A stretch of 34,471 bases of DNA from DATGYC01 sp035298385. Its GTDB lineage: Bacteria; Bacillota; Sulfobacillia; Symbiobacteriales; Symbiobacteriaceae. Below are positions 7,103-15,861 of this stretch, piece after piece (position 1 is the first letter of the stretch; the number at the start of each line of letters is the position of its first letter). The DNA lies in NCBI GenBank assembly GCA_035298385.1, contig DATGYC010000068.1, positions 1 through 34,471 on the forward strand, in the 5' to 3' direction. The notes under the pieces are model-generated. The model made no database searches. It saw only the letters and a list, made by a program, of their open reading frames with translations, and was not told the DNA's origin. Both the position numbers and the translations under genes were made by a program.

Positions 7103-8266
7103 ATGACCGGGGCAACCGCAGCAACCGCTGAGTTTGAGGAGTACGTATCAGCAGCGCGCATGCGTGACATCAACTCAGGTCTCCGGTTCTTGGATATCTA
7201 CTGCACGCGGGTCATCTGTCGCTTATTTGCAACGCTCGGGCTCTATCAAAAGCCCGGTGAGGCCTTGAGCGTGGAACAGGCGATCGCGGCAGGTGGGCTT
7301 CATGCACCAGCAACGGCGGTGCCGCTGGCCTTCATGTGCATGTGGCTGGCGTCGCGTGGCTTCTTGCAGAAGACGGAGTGCGATGGCGTGCTCTCCTATA
7401 CGCCCGAGCGGGCCTTACCCGTCCCGGACCTGGACGAGTTGGACCGGCACCCGATCGCCCAGCGGTGCTGGGCAGCCTGCCGGTTGATCCGCCGCGTTGT
7501 CGACGTCTCACCGCCCATCTTCCGGGGTGAGGGGAGCGATCTGCAACTCTACGCACCGGAGACGATCTCTGACTGGGAGGGCTACTTTGCCCACCCGGCC
7601 ATGCAGGTGCCAGCCCTCTTCAACGCGCTCTACATCTACCGGGAGTTACAGCGGTTCGACCGACCGGTACGGATCATGGAGCTTGGGGCGGGCTCAGCCG
7701 TGGCCTCCCGGATTCTCTATGAGTTCCTCCGTGCGAAGGGGGAGCTACACCGAGTTGAGGCGTTTCACATCACCGACTTGGCCGAACCCTTCGTGGACTC
7801 CTCACGGAAGGCGGTCGAGGCGGCCTTTGGGCCACGGCCGGAGTTTACCTTCTACAAGTTTGACATGAACGGAGAGCTCGCGGATCAAGGGCTGGAGCCA
7901 GGTACCATGGACATCATCTTCGGGATGAACTCCATGCACTACATGTCGGACTGGCGCACCCAGTTTCCGATCTTGCGTGACCTGCTGCGGCCGGGCGGCT
8001 TCCTGAGCATTGTGGGCGTGCTGCGCAAGCAGGTGGAGTTGCCCATTCATATTGAGCTGGCGGGGGCGCCCTTCGCTGCGTACTGGGACCTTGCCACCAT
8101 CCCGGATATCCGGCCGGGCTTTGGCATCATGCCGCCGCAGGAGACAGCGATTGGGCTGGCCCGCTACGGCTTTGATGAGACCGAGATCTGGCCGAACCCA
8201 GAGATCTGGGCGAAGGAGATCCCGATGGACTTCTTTTATGGCGTCGTCGTTGGCAAGCGCGGCTAG
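7103..8266 (+). CDS. SAM-dependent methyltransferase, class I
   Basis: This 387-residue protein has an N-terminal helical part of about 170 residues, then a Rossmann methyltransferase domain. Motif I is IMELGAGSAVASRIL, the acidic loop after strand 2 is 'FHITDLAEPF', and 'MDIIFGMNSMHYMSDW' and 'LLRPGGFLSIV' match the later motifs. Size and layout resemble methyltransferases acting on polyketide chains or O-methyltransferases with an N-terminal dimerisation region. The acceptor, carbon or oxygen, cannot be told. It lies 81 bp after the first ketosynthase gene, and its end is tightly packed against the second ketosynthase, consistent with methylation of the ACP-bound chain. Confidence 0.88.
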   Translation: MTGATAATAEFEEYVSAARMRDINSGLRFLDIYCTRVICRLFATLGLYQKPGEALSVEQAIAAGGLHAPATAVPLAFMCMWLASRGFLQKTECDGVLSYTPERALPVPDLDELDRHPIAQRCWAACRLIRRVVDVSPPIFRGEGSDLQLYAPETISDWEGYFAHPAMQVPALFNALYIYRELQRFDRPVRIMELGAGSAVASRILYEFLRAKGELHRVEAFHITDLAEPFVDSSRKAVEAAFGPRPEFTFYKFDMNGELADQGLEPGTMDIIFGMNSMHYMSDWRTQFPILRDLLRPGGFLSIVGVLRKQVELPIHIELAGAPFAAYWDLATIPDIRPGFGIMPPQETAIGLARYGFDETEIWPNPEIWAKEIPMDFFYGVVVGKRG

Positions 8267-8297
8267 GCCGCCGGGAAGGGCCCGTGGAGGGCGCGCA

Positions 8298-9509
8298 GTG
8301 ATCACGGGTATTGGGGTTGTGGCTGCGAATGGGCTGGATGCGGAGTCCTTCTGCCACACGCTGCAGACGGGAAGATCGGGAATCGGACCGATCTCAGCCT
8401 TTGACGTCACCGGCTACCGGGCGGCGGTGGCAGGCCAGGTTGACCTGCCCGTAGGGGCCGAGGTTGACCGGACGATCCTGCTGGCTGAGGGAGCGCTGGA
8501 TCAAGCGCTGGCGGATGCTGGCTGGACGGCGGCGGCGATCGCCTCTGTGGGAAGTCGGGCGGGGTTCGCCTTTGCCACCTCCCGCGGCGGCGCCTCCCGG
8601 GTGATGGCGCACGTCCAGGCTGAGTTGGCGGATCGGGAGCCGGATCCGGACTGGCTCTTTGACCTGCATGGGTGTGCCGCGCACCTGGCCGCCAAGGCTG
8701 GCGTTGCGGGGCCGTGCTTGACCAACGTCTCGGCCTGTGCGGCCGGTACGGGTGTGGGCGGTATCGCCCTGGACATGATCCGCTGGGGGCGAGCCGATCT
8801 GGTCGTCATGGGCGGTTCGGAGGCGTTGATCGAACTCTGCGTGGGTGGCTTCCATGCCATGAAGGCGCTGAGTCCGTCAGGCCGGATGAAGCCGTTCGAC
8901 CAGCGGCGTGAGGGCCTGGTCCTTGGTGAGGGCGCCGCCTTCCTGGTGGTGGAGCGGCTGGAGCATGCGGTGGCCCGGGGCGCCCGCATCTACGCGGAGA
9001 TCCTGGGCTACGGCATCAGCAACGACGCCTACCACGCCACCAGCCCGGATCCGGAGGGCGGCGGTGCGGTGCGCGCCATGCGAATGGCGCTCCAGGATGC
9101 GGGCGTCGAGCCGCAGGCGATCGACTACCTGAACGCCCACGGAACGTCGACCCTGGTCAACGACACGATGGAGCTACGGGCGATCGGCCAGGTCTTTGGT
9201 GAGCATGCGGCGCAGATGGCGATCTCCTCGACGAAGTCGATCACCGGGCACTGCCTGGGTGCATCGGGCAGCCTGGAGATGGTCGTCTCCGTGCTGGCGC
9301 TCACCCGCTCCTTCTGTCCACCAACCGCAGGGCTGGTGGAGCCGGAGCAGGGTCATGGCCACATCAACCTGGTCATGAATCAAGCCGCACAGGCCGAACT
9401 TGGGGTGGTCATGTCCAACTCGTTCGCCTTTGGCGGCAACGTGGCCAGCATCATTCTGAAGCGCTATGAGGGCGAGGGGGTAGGGACGTGCAACACGACT
9501 GCGATGTGA
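8298..9509 (+). CDS. second beta-ketoacyl-ACP synthase, FabF-like, catalytically complete
   Basis: This 403-residue KAS keeps Cys147 (VSACAAGT), His281 (NAHGTSTL), Lys313 (STKSITG) and His318 (GHCLGASG). It is closely similar to the first ketosynthase throughout, so it arose by duplication. GTG 8298 has GGAGG at 8286-8290 with 7 bases spacing. An in-frame ATG at 8238 would add 20 residues, including the RAVITG strand seen in other KAS proteins, but lacks a ribosome site and overlaps the methyltransferase. The stop lies 22 bp inside the next gene. Two active ketosynthases suggest one for priming or early steps and one for extension, or different partners; the sequence cannot assign these. Confidence 0.93.
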   Translation: MITGIGVVAANGLDAESFCHTLQTGRSGIGPISAFDVTGYRAAVAGQVDLPVGAEVDRTILLAEGALDQALADAGWTAAAIASVGSRAGFAFATSRGGASRVMAHVQAELADREPDPDWLFDLHGCAAHLAAKAGVAGPCLTNVSACAAGTGVGGIALDMIRWGRADLVVMGGSEALIELCVGGFHAMKALSPSGRMKPFDQRREGLVLGEGAAFLVVERLEHAVARGARIYAEILGYGISNDAYHATSPDPEGGGAVRAMRMALQDAGVEPQAIDYLNAHGTSTLVNDTMELRAIGQVFGEHAAQMAISSTKSITGHCLGASGSLEMVVSVLALTRSFCPPTAGLVEPEQGHGHINLVMNQAAQAELGVVMSNSFAFGGNVASIILKRYEGEGVGTCNTTAM

Positions 9510-11062
9510 TTGTGATCGGTGCTGGCATTGGCGGCCTGACTGCCGCCGCAGCCCTAGGGCAGAAGGGGTACAAGGTGATGGTCCTTGAGGCGGGGCACCG
9601 GGCCGGCGGCTACTGCCAGTCCTTTACCCGCAAGGATTACCGGTTCATCACCTCTGTCCACAAGCTGGGCGGTGACATTCTGAAGGAGACCCTGGATGCG
9701 ATGCTGAGCCAGTTGGGGGCAGAACCGCTCTCCTGGCACTGTTTCGACCAGTTCCTGCAGATTGGGTCGTCGTTCCGGGTGAAGAACGGCGCCCGCAACA
9801 AGGTGGAGATCCTGGCCGACTACTTCCCCCATGAGGCGGAGAACATTGCCCGCTTTATGCGCGACGTGGATATCGTGGCGAACGAGCTGATCTACGCGAT
9901 GCGGATGCAGGCGGAGCCAAGCCGCCTGGAGTGGACCAAGATCCGGAACCTGATCCGCTTCAACCAGATCACCTTTGGCCAGTTGCTGGACGGCTACTTC
10001 CAGGACCCCCAGTTGAAAGCGGCGGTCTACGCCTGGGGCGTTGGCGACGGGGCGCCCTACCACGCCGCCGTGCGCGGTGTGATCTGGCTGAAGATCAACG
10101 AAGGACCGGCCTACCTCCCGATCGGCGGCATGGATACCGTCGTTGACAGCCTGATCGACCGGGTGCAGAAGAGCGGCGGCGTTGTCCAGATGCGCTCGCC
10201 GGTCACCAAGATCCTGGTAGAGGACGGCCGAACGGTCGGGGTTCAGGTGAACGATCAGACCTACCTAAGCCGCTATGTCGTGACGAATGCCGACCTCCGC
10301 CGGACCTACCGCGACCTGGTCGGTCCCGAACATACCCCGCCCCGCATCATGGAGAAGCTGCTGAACCGCTGGACCCCGACCTGCTCCTGCCTCTCGGTCT
10401 GGCTAGGGCTGGACTGTGAGCTTGATGAGCTGGGCATGCAGGGTGAGAACGTCACCTACTACCGCACCTACGACCGGTTGATCGAGATGGCCAGTGACCT
10501 GGTGCGCGACGGTGGGGTTCTACCTGCTGATGCCGGCTGCGGCATCAACACGGCGTCTACCCTGGATCCGACCATGACGCCGGCCGGGCGCTCCCAAGTG
10601 ATCCTGGGCATCCCGGTGGCGAGCCAGTTCGAGAACGGCTGGGGTGTTGATGAATCCGGCCTGCGCGGGCAGGCCTACCGGGAGACGAAGCTGCGTCTCG
10701 GGCAACGTCTGATCGATACGGCAGAACTGGTGATGCCGAACCTGCGGGATCACATTCAGGTGATGGAGGTGGGGACACCGCTCACCTATGAGCGCTACGG
10801 GCGCCACCAGGGCGGGGCCTATCTGGGCTTCGCACTGACTCCCCAAAGCCTGATGGACAAGGATCACCCGACCAGCGTGGGCTATGTAAAGGGACTCTTC
10901 CACTGCAGCAAGAGCATGGGCGGCGGCGCCTGTGCGACCATGCAGGAGGCGTTTACGGCCACGGACCAGATCCTCCGGGCTGACGGTCGCGACGACCTGT
11001 GGCAGTTTGAGCAGCGGTTTGCGACCCCACTCTTTGAAAAGCATCAGGCTGTGCACGCCTAG
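9488..11062 (+). CDS. FAD-dependent CrtI-like desaturase / oxidoreductase
   Basis: This 524-residue flavoprotein belongs to the phytoene desaturase/retinol saturase group. The dinucleotide-binding motif VIGAGIGGLTAAAALGQ is at residues about 9-25, followed by the second FAD contact VLEAGHRAGGYC. The family's 'P(I)GGMDTVVDSLIDRV' segment is mid-protein, and a C-terminal FAD-closing segment GLFHCSKSMGGGACATM follows near residue 480. Length matches CrtI-type enzymes. GTG 9488 lies inside the end of the ketosynthase gene, a translational-coupling arrangement. Members of this family add or remove double bonds in polyene or acyl chains, so it could desaturate or saturate the ACP-borne or released chain. 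No carotenoid genes are near, which argues against a carotenoid role. Confidence 0.92.
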   Translation: MQHDCDVIVIGAGIGGLTAAAALGQKGYKVMVLEAGHRAGGYCQSFTRKDYRFITSVHKLGGDILKETLDAMLSQLGAEPLSWHCFDQFLQIGSSFRVKNGARNKVEILADYFPHEAENIARFMRDVDIVANELIYAMRMQAEPSRLEWTKIRNLIRFNQITFGQLLDGYFQDPQLKAAVYAWGVGDGAPYHAAVRGVIWLKINEGPAYLPIGGMDTVVDSLIDRVQKSGGVVQMRSPVTKILVEDGRTVGVQVNDQTYLSRYVVTNADLRRTYRDLVGPEHTPPRIMEKLLNRWTPTCSCLSVWLGLDCELDELGMQGENVTYYRTYDRLIEMASDLVRDGGVLPADAGCGINTASTLDPTMTPAGRSQVILGIPVASQFENGWGVDESGLRGQAYRETKLRLGQRLIDTAELVMPNLRDHIQVMEVGTPLTYERYGRHQGGAYLGFALTPQSLMDKDHPTSVGYVKGLFHCSKSMGGGACATMQEAFTATDQILRADGRDDLWQFEQRFATPLFEKHQAVHA

Positions 11063-11093
11063 CGTGACGAACGGCATCGGGGAGGGAATCAAC

Positions 11094-12329
11094 GTGTTGG
11101 CAGCCATTGCGCTGCGGAACGTGACCCGGCGGAAGAGTCGAAGCCTGCTCCTGGCGCTGACTGTGGGAGTCGGGGTTCTGATGATGTTGGCCGCGATCGG
11201 CTACAACCGTGGCGTCGCCGGTCAGATGACAGAGATGGTCGTCCAGAGCTTTACGGGAGACCTGCTCCTGTTGCCGACGGACCGAGTGGCCTACGACGTC
11301 TTCAAGCCAGGCAAGCCGACCAGCCCCGTGATCCAGTCGACGGGCGCCCTGCAGGCCAAACTGGCCGAGGATCAAAACGTGCTGGCGGTCTCGCCGCATA
11401 ACCGTCTTGGCGGACTGCTGCAGGCCGCCTCCCTGGATCAGGGAGCGATCCTGGTCGGCATGGTCCCCTCGGTTGAGGCCACGTTCAACAAGCAGATGGC
11501 CATCCGGCAAGGTGAGGCACTGAGCGACCAGGATCCCACGGGCATTTTGGTCTCAGAGAAGACGGCGACGGAACTGAGCCTGCAGGTCGGTAGTGCGGTG
11601 ACTTGGGTCTCCAGCGACCGCACCGGGCATGCCCAGGAGAGACGGCTTACCGTGCGTGGCATCTACCGGGCGAATCCATATGCCGGTAGTACCATCTACG
11701 GCACCCTCGCCCTGACGCAGGAGCTGCTGGGGTTGACGGGTGACCAGGCGCAAGAGGTACTCGTGCTCCTCCGGAGTCGGGGCGCCCTGGCCGAGACACA
11801 AGCACGGCTAGAGGCTGTGGTCGCGGCTGCGGCGCCGACGGTTGCGGTCTACCCCTGGCAGGCGAAGGCGGGCTTCTTTACGGGGCTGGTCTTAGGCAAC
11901 GCCGTCTCGCTAGGGGGGATGGTCGGCATCCTCTTCGTTGCGATCCTGATCGGTCTGGTCAACGCCGTGGTGATGATCATCAAGGAACGGACGGGTGAGA
12001 TTGGCGCCCTGATGGCGATGGGCACATCGGCGCGACGCATTCTGGGCCTGTTGGTGATCGAGCAGTTCTGCTTGACGGAGGCCGCGGTCCTGGTCGCATC
12101 AGCGGTCGGGTTCGGCCTGATCACCTGGCTGGGTCAGATCGGCATTCCGGCGTCGAATGCGGCGCTGCAGTTCGCCTTTGGCGGTGAGCGGCTGCGACTG
12201 ATTCTCCACCCGGCCTATCTGCTGCTGGCCTTCCTCATCGTAGGGGGTGTCTCCGTGCTGGCTACCCTGCTGGCGGGTCTCTCCATCTTGCGGCTGAAGC
12301 CCGTTGAGGCCCTGCGTGAACTTACCTAA
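11094..12329 (+). CDS. FtsX/MacB-type ABC permease, subunit 1
   Basis: This 411-residue permease has the LolC/MacB plan. There is one N-terminal helix (about residues 15-35, RSLLLALTVGVGVLMMLAAIG), a MacB_PCD-like extracytoplasmic domain of about 220 residues, and three C-terminal helices ending 'LAGLSILRLKPVEALREL'. That 'P(V/I)EALR' end is a hallmark of FtsX-domain subunits. GTG 11094 has GGAGGG 7 bases upstream; longer upstream frames would overlap the desaturase. It is followed by a paralogue and, after a thioesterase gene, by the matching LolD-type ATPase. The complex may extract a lipid-like product from the membrane, or act in resistance. Confidence 0.9.
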   Translation: MLAAIALRNVTRRKSRSLLLALTVGVGVLMMLAAIGYNRGVAGQMTEMVVQSFTGDLLLLPTDRVAYDVFKPGKPTSPVIQSTGALQAKLAEDQNVLAVSPHNRLGGLLQAASLDQGAILVGMVPSVEATFNKQMAIRQGEALSDQDPTGILVSEKTATELSLQVGSAVTWVSSDRTGHAQERRLTVRGIYRANPYAGSTIYGTLALTQELLGLTGDQAQEVLVLLRSRGALAETQARLEAVVAAAAPTVAVYPWQAKAGFFTGLVLGNAVSLGGMVGILFVAILIGLVNAVVMIIKERTGEIGALMAMGTSARRILGLLVIEQFCLTEAAVLVASAVGFGLITWLGQIGIPASNAALQFAFGGERLRLILHPAYLLLAFLIVGGVSVLATLLAGLSILRLKPVEALRELT

Positions 12330-12347
12330 GGAACGAGGGGAACAGCG

Positions 12348-13577
12348 ATGAGAACGCTGCTGCAAATGGCGTTTCGCAACGTCTTTCGCCAAAGGCGACG
12401 CTCCCTGCTCCTTGGGCTAAGCGTTGCCTTCGGCGTCGTGGTCCTGCTGCTGGGTCTCGCCTTTGTGGAGGCCTTCCAGCAACAGCTCTTCCAGAACCTT
12501 TTGGTCCAGCAAGCGGGGAACTTCGTGCTACACAACCGGGCGCATGTGGTCGATCTCTCGCCCTTGGTCCGGCCGAACAACGACTTTTCGAAGGCCCTAA
12601 CCGCCGATGAATTTGGATCCGAGCTTACGGCGATCCCAGGCATTCGTGAGGTGCGGGAGCAGATTCAGTTCACGGGATCGCTCGTCCACGCGGACGGCAC
12701 GACTCAAGTGAATGCGATCGGGATGGCCAGCCTGCAGGGCGAACCGCTCGCGGAGCTGATTGGCGCCACGCGCACGAGCGGGAGCGGGCAGGGACTCTTT
12801 CTGCCCCAGTCGATGAGTGAGGAGACGGGCGTCAAGCCTGGCGATCAGGTGACGCTCTACACCCGGGCGGCTAACGGTCAGATGGCGCAGCTCTCCCTGA
12901 CGGTTCAAGGGCTCTTTGAGGCCCGGGCGCCCTGGCTGACCAACCGGGTCTATCTGCCGCTTGGCCAGGCACAGCAGGTGCTGGGGCTGGGAGACCAGAG
13001 CATGGAGTGGTTGGTCTACCTGGCGCCCGGGGCGAAGCCAGATCAGGTCCAGGCAGCGCTGGGCGCCCTCACCGCGAAGGATCCCGCTCTGCAGGTCTCC
13101 ACCGTCAACGAGATCGGCGGGTTCTACGCCGGGGCGATCTTGGGGTTCAAGGCGCTCATGATCGTCAACGTCGGCATCCTGTTCATCGTCGTCGCCATGG
13201 GCCTCACCAACATGATGCTGATGGCCACCCTTGAGCGAACGCAGGAGATCGGTACGCTCCTGGCCGTTGGAACGCCACGCTGGCGGGTCGCTCTGCTGGT
13301 GGTCCTAGAGGCGATGCTGCTGGGGCTGATGGCGATCGGGGCCGGGGGCCTAATCGCCTACGGTGGTGGCGCGTGGTTCGCCGTGCACGGCATCGATCTG
13401 CATGTCGATGCACTCAGCTACACCGTTGGTGGCACCAAGATCTTCCTGGCCTTTACGGGCAGTCACTTTGGGGTCGCGCTGGCGGTCGTCCTTGGGACGA
13501 TCGTCTTGGCAACGCTCTATCCGGCTGTGAAGGCTTCGTCATGGTCGCCCATCCGGGCGCTCCGTGGATTGGTATGA
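12348..13577 (+). CDS. FtsX/MacB-type ABC permease, subunit 2
   Basis: This 409-residue protein is a partner of the permease 18 bp upstream and has the same topology. One N-terminal helix (RRSLLLGLSVAFGVVVLLLG, about residues 16-35) precedes a long outer domain, then three helices from about residue 268 (MIVNVGILFIVVAMGL). The end 'YPAVKASSWSPIRALRGL' is the FtsX-family C-terminus. The conserved cytoplasmic segment 'ERTQEIGTLLAVGTPRWRV' contacts the ATPase in MacB/LolCDE. Two non-identical FtsX subunits plus one ATPase suggests a LolCDE-like heterodimer. In a Gram-positive cell it would act on membrane-embedded lipids or antimicrobial compounds. Confidence 0.9.
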   Translation: MRTLLQMAFRNVFRQRRRSLLLGLSVAFGVVVLLLGLAFVEAFQQQLFQNLLVQQAGNFVLHNRAHVVDLSPLVRPNNDFSKALTADEFGSELTAIPGIREVREQIQFTGSLVHADGTTQVNAIGMASLQGEPLAELIGATRTSGSGQGLFLPQSMSEETGVKPGDQVTLYTRAANGQMAQLSLTVQGLFEARAPWLTNRVYLPLGQAQQVLGLGDQSMEWLVYLAPGAKPDQVQAALGALTAKDPALQVSTVNEIGGFYAGAILGFKALMIVNVGILFIVVAMGLTNMMLMATLERTQEIGTLLAVGTPRWRVALLVVLEAMLLGLMAIGAGGLIAYGGGAWFAVHGIDLHVDALSYTVGGTKIFLAFTGSHFGVALAVVLGTIVLATLYPAVKASSWSPIRALRGLV

Positions 13578-13587
13578 GGTGAGAGAG

Positions 13588-14034
13588 ATGAGCGAATGGT
13601 TCACGTTTCACTGTGCGCCCCGATTCTCGGATACCGATGCCTATGGAATCGTGCATCACAGCATGTACTACCAGTGGCTGGAGGAGGCCCGGTTCGCCTT
13701 CGCCAAGGAGCGCCTGGGCTGGACGTTGGACCGCCTCAACGCCGAGAACGTGCAGGTCGTGGTGCTGACCAGTGCCTGCCAACACCGGAGCGCTGTTCAC
13801 TATGGGGACAAGCTTCAAATCGAGTTAAAGCTGGTGGTCCACAAGGCGGCCAAGTTTGGCTTTGAGTACCGGGTCCGTAACGCTCAGACGAAGGTCGTGC
13901 ACGCGATCGCCTCGACCTCGCACGTCTATATCCGGCCGGATGGAACGCTGCTACTCAAGCATCCGGACTGGTTCTTACAGGCCGTGGCAGAGGTCGCTGA
14001 TACACATCCGGATGAGCTTGTCCGCAAGGAGTAG
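13588..14034 (+). CDS. hot-dog fold acyl thioesterase, 4HBT/YbgC type
   Basis: This 148-residue protein hydrolyses acyl-CoA or acyl-ACP thioesters. The N-terminal active-site segment RFSDTDAYGIVHHSMYYQW (residues 12-30) matches the 4HBT family, with the catalytic Asp at 17 and the conserved His pair at 23-24. A long helix (EEARFAFAKERLGW) and the antiparallel strands of a single hot-dog domain follow. ATG 13588 has AGGTGA just upstream; an earlier ATG at 13564 overlaps the permease end. Its place between a permease and an ATPase gene of one ABC complex is unusual and supports one polycistronic unit. It may release the finished chain or edit mis-primed ACP. Confidence 0.92.
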   Translation: MSEWFTFHCAPRFSDTDAYGIVHHSMYYQWLEEARFAFAKERLGWTLDRLNAENVQVVVLTSACQHRSAVHYGDKLQIELKLVVHKAAKFGFEYRVRNAQTKVVHAIASTSHVYIRPDGTLLLKHPDWFLQAVAEVADTHPDELVRKE

Positions 14035-14043
14035 GGAGAGAGG

Positions 14044-14730
14044 GTGGTGCTGGTGTCACCGATTCTGCATGTGACCAACGTGACCAAGACGTTCCGCATC
14101 GGTTCGAGTAGCCAGCCTGTGCTGAAGGGGATCAATTTGGCCGTAGAGGCCGGGGAGTTGGTTGCGCTGGCCGGTCCTTCGGGATCCGGGAAGACGACGC
14201 TCCTCAACCTGATCGGCTGCCTGGATTCGCCGGATGGTGGATCGACCGTGATCGATGGGGTCGATGTCAGCGAGCTGAAGCCGGTCCACCTAGCCAAGGT
14301 GCGGCGGGAGAAGCTCGGGTTCGTCTTTCAGAACTTCAATCTGCTCCCCGTGCTGACGGCCTTGGAGAACGTCGAGTACCCGTTGACCCTGCGCAAGGGG
14401 GTGGGCGCCCGCCAGCGCCGGGAGCGAGCCGCCAAGGCGCTAGAGGCCGTTGGGCTGGCGGAGCACATGCACAAGCGGCCGGCCGAGTTGAGCGGCGGCC
14501 AGCAACAGCGGGTGGCGATCGCCCGAGCCCTGGTGACCACGCCGAAGCTGATCCTGGCTGATGAGCCAACCGCCCATCTGGACCAGGAGGCGGGCCGTTC
14601 GATTCTGGCGCTGATGCAGCGGCTCTGCAAGGAGCAGCAGGTGACCTTCCTGTTCACGACGCACGATCCCGAGATGATGGAGGCGGCGAGCCGCTTGGTC
14701 CGCCTGCGTGACGGGGCGATCCAGGAGTAA
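14044..14730 (+). CDS. ABC ATPase of the LolD/MacB type
   Basis: This 228-residue ATPase is the partner of the two FtsX-type permeases. Walker A GPSGSGKTT, a Q-loop FVFQNFNLLPVLTALENVEYP typical of LolD/MacB, signature LSGGQQQRVAIARAL and Walker B LILADEPT are all present. The D-loop reads AHLD instead of the usual GNLD. The H-loop His is in FTTHDPEMM. GTG at 14044, 14047 or 14053 are all possible starts; the AGAGAGGG run favours the earlier ones. It lies 9 bp after the thioesterase gene and 6 bp before the first BtrH-like gene. Confidence 0.93.
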   Translation: MVLVSPILHVTNVTKTFRIGSSSQPVLKGINLAVEAGELVALAGPSGSGKTTLLNLIGCLDSPDGGSTVIDGVDVSELKPVHLAKVRREKLGFVFQNFNLLPVLTALENVEYPLTLRKGVGARQRRERAAKALEAVGLAEHMHKRPAELSGGQQQRVAIARALVTTPKLILADEPTAHLDQEAGRSILALMQRLCKEQQVTFLFTTHDPEMMEAASRLVRLRDGAIQE

Positions 14731-14736
14731 GGGGCG

Positions 14737-15861
14737 TTGGATGTGGGAGAGCGACGAGTTCTGTTCCCCCGGTTACTCCAGTTCCAGGAGCCGGCCTCAT
14801 TGCTTTGGCTGAATGCGGTCCGCACAAAACTGGCGGCCGAGGGGTACCGGTTCTCGGAGCCTCTCCTGCTCCTGCTCAGCCAGGGGATCGATCTCTACTA
14901 CCGGTCTGCCCCCGTCGATGGTTGTTGGAACCTGTCAGCGAAGAGCCCACAGCTTCTACAGAATCTGGCGGGCGCCCTGGGGCTCTACCTGGAGGACTTT
15001 CACACGGAGCGGCTGGACCGCCTCTATGAGGAGATCCATAAGACCCTCTCGCTCTATTGGTTACCGATGATTGAGCTCTCCGCGCAGTGGCTCGATGAGC
15101 CGACAGCGCCGGTGGTCCCGGACCTGCTCCTGCTCGTCACCGGGCGCTCCGCTGATCTGAAGGAACTGGTACTCCTTCACCCAGACCGACAGGAGTATGT
15201 GCAGCTAAGTCGGGCGCGGCTGGAGGCGGCTGGCCAAGAGCCGTCGGCCCTACCCCTGCGGGAGGGGCGGCGCGGCTGGCGGTGGATGCTCTTGAACAGC
15301 CCATCGCCCATCAAGCCAGTCCTGCCGCCGATCGAGTGGAGCTTGACCACCGCGCTCCACGGTTGGACCCACCGGTTCCTGTATGGCCGCGATCTAGGCG
15401 GGGCGCCCGGCCAGACAGGCTTGGCGGCCTTCCGTCACTGGAGCGCAGACCTTCAGCGGCTAGCGGACGGCGCAGTGGGCATTGAGGCTGAAGCGCTTCG
15501 GCAGCGGCTGCGTACGGTCGTTCAGGGTGAGTTTGGGCCGGACTGGGGGCGCCGCCTGTGGGCGGAGGGCTTGCGGGAGGCCGCACCCATCTTGGGCTGT
15601 GAACTGGCCGCGGTAGCCGAGCACTACGAGCAACTAGCCGAGGCATGGAGCCGCCTGACCCATCTGTTTGTTGACCCTGAGCCTAGGGGCCCGGCGCTCT
15701 TCCGGGAAGCAGCCCGCCAGGTAACTGCGATTGCGAGCTTGGAGGAGAGCGCGGCCCGTCGTTTGCGAAAGGAGTTGCATGTCCATGGCGTTGGCGGTGA
15801 AGCCCGCGGTCCTGCTACACGAGTATCCACATCGACAGAGTCGCACCTGCCGGTCCGGTAA
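14737..15861 (+). CDS. degenerate BtrH-like protein (putative pseudoenzyme)
   Basis: This 374-residue protein looks unfamiliar but aligns by eye with the two BtrH-like proteins that follow. AVRTKLAAEGYRFSEPLLLL (about residues 27-46) matches MVRTVLNGWGLPYSEDLCFG of the third copy without gaps. 'GRSADLKELVLLHP' matches 'GYDESKDEIYLLDY' further on. At the aligned active-site positions Cys is replaced by Leu23, His by a Leu near 130 and Asp by His148, so it is probably non-catalytic. TTG 14737 is the start. Its last 28 residues, from about residue 347, overlap the next gene in another frame and look unlike a protein end. It may be a scaffold or regulatory partner of the active copies. Confidence 0.7.
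   Translation: MDVGERRVLFPRLLQFQEPASLLWLNAVRTKLAAEGYRFSEPLLLLLSQGIDLYYRSAPVDGCWNLSAKSPQLLQNLAGALGLYLEDFHTERLDRLYEEIHKTLSLYWLPMIELSAQWLDEPTAPVVPDLLLLVTGRSADLKELVLLHPDRQEYVQLSRARLEAAGQEPSALPLREGRRGWRWMLLNSPSPIKPVLPPIEWSLTTALHGWTHRFLYGRDLGGAPGQTGLAAFRHWSADLQRLADGAVGIEAEALRQRLRTVVQGEFGPDWGRRLWAEGLREAAPILGCELAAVAEHYEQLAEAWSRLTHLFVDPEPRGPALFREAARQVTAIASLEESAARRLRKELHVHGVGGEARGPATRVSTSTESHLPVR

Noticed and set aside
8238..8297. Upstream ATG start for the second ketosynthase
   Set aside because: No ribosome site lies at the right distance, and it overlaps the methyltransferase; GTG 8298 has GGAGG. It stays possible because the strand RAVITG is homologous.
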